DNA of 20,923 bases from an uncultured Bacilli bacterium. Lineage in GTDB: Bacteria; Bacillota_I; Bacilli_A; RF39; UBA660. Below are positions 20,923 to 20,923 of the stretch, one piece after another. The notes beneath the pieces are model-generated. The model did no database searches and was not told where the DNA came from. It worked only from the letters and a program-made list of their open reading frames with translations. The DNA lies in contig CANQYN010000010.1 of the NCBI GenBank assembly GCA_947628105.1, positions 1-20,923 of the forward strand, written 5' to 3'. The translations under genes and the position numbers were made by a program. Position 1 is the stretch's first letter; every line of letters begins with the position of its first letter.

Positions 20923-20923
20923 T

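Overview
The window reads as chromosomal DNA of a very AT-rich, Gram-positive, spore-forming Bacillota, class Bacilli, probably an uncultured host-associated lineage (inference from composition, gene order and gene families; no rRNA gene is present). TGA is used as stop (prpC, rsgA), so the code is standard. Genes mostly have GGAGG or GGTGA ribosome sites, promoters are SigA-like and often have an extended TGnTATAAT -10 box, and intrinsic terminators are frequent. A spore protein gene (sspI) and a yutH/yutI pair point to a sporulating ancestry.

Region 1 (1-5095) is an accessory island in decay. Two 86-bp direct repeats (79-164 and 4788-4873, 10 mismatches) bracket about 4.6 kb. Each repeat begins with the 3' end of a SEC-C zinc-motif gene, and two more SEC-C tails lie at 2485-2532 and 4940-5008; none has an intact gene body. 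Just inside the left repeat are short TGTTTGTAA repeats and the first ~37 codons of a tyrosine integrase, the usual layout at one end of an integrative element. Intact cargo is a leftward pair, a histidine-phosphatase-fold protein followed by a transglutaminase-like cysteine enzyme, and a rightward 592-residue protein with an HEMTH zincin motif. A 92-codon orphan 3' gene fragment lies between them.

Region 2 (5096-9435) holds smaller units: a COG2509-type FAD dehydrogenase overlapping a DUF7666-like gene; a PH-domain/DUF4234/DUF2752 membrane cluster; and an NrtR-type regulator with a catalytically dead Nudix box next to a lone type IV pilin-like gene.

Region 3 (9436-16873) is mainly core. It has tRNA-Ser(GCT), a divergent pair of operons (leftward yidD and a zinc-type binding lipoprotein that has lost its metal ligands; rightward rnc and a small overlapping gene), and the conserved Firmicute operon rlmN-prpC-prkC-rsgA-rpe, which couples rRNA methylation and 30S maturation with PASTA-kinase signalling.

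Region 4 (16874-20923) has a zinc-ribbon membrane protein, sspI (TTG start, SigG-like promoter), lemA, a degenerate YutH-type spore-coat kinase convergent with a NifU-like scaffold, a YugI/CvfD-like S1 protein (TTG start), and tRNA-Val(TAC) and tRNA-Thr(TGT) at the right edge. Six start codons were moved downstream from the longest possible frame because ribosome sites or promoters require it; sspI was likewise moved to an internal TTG.
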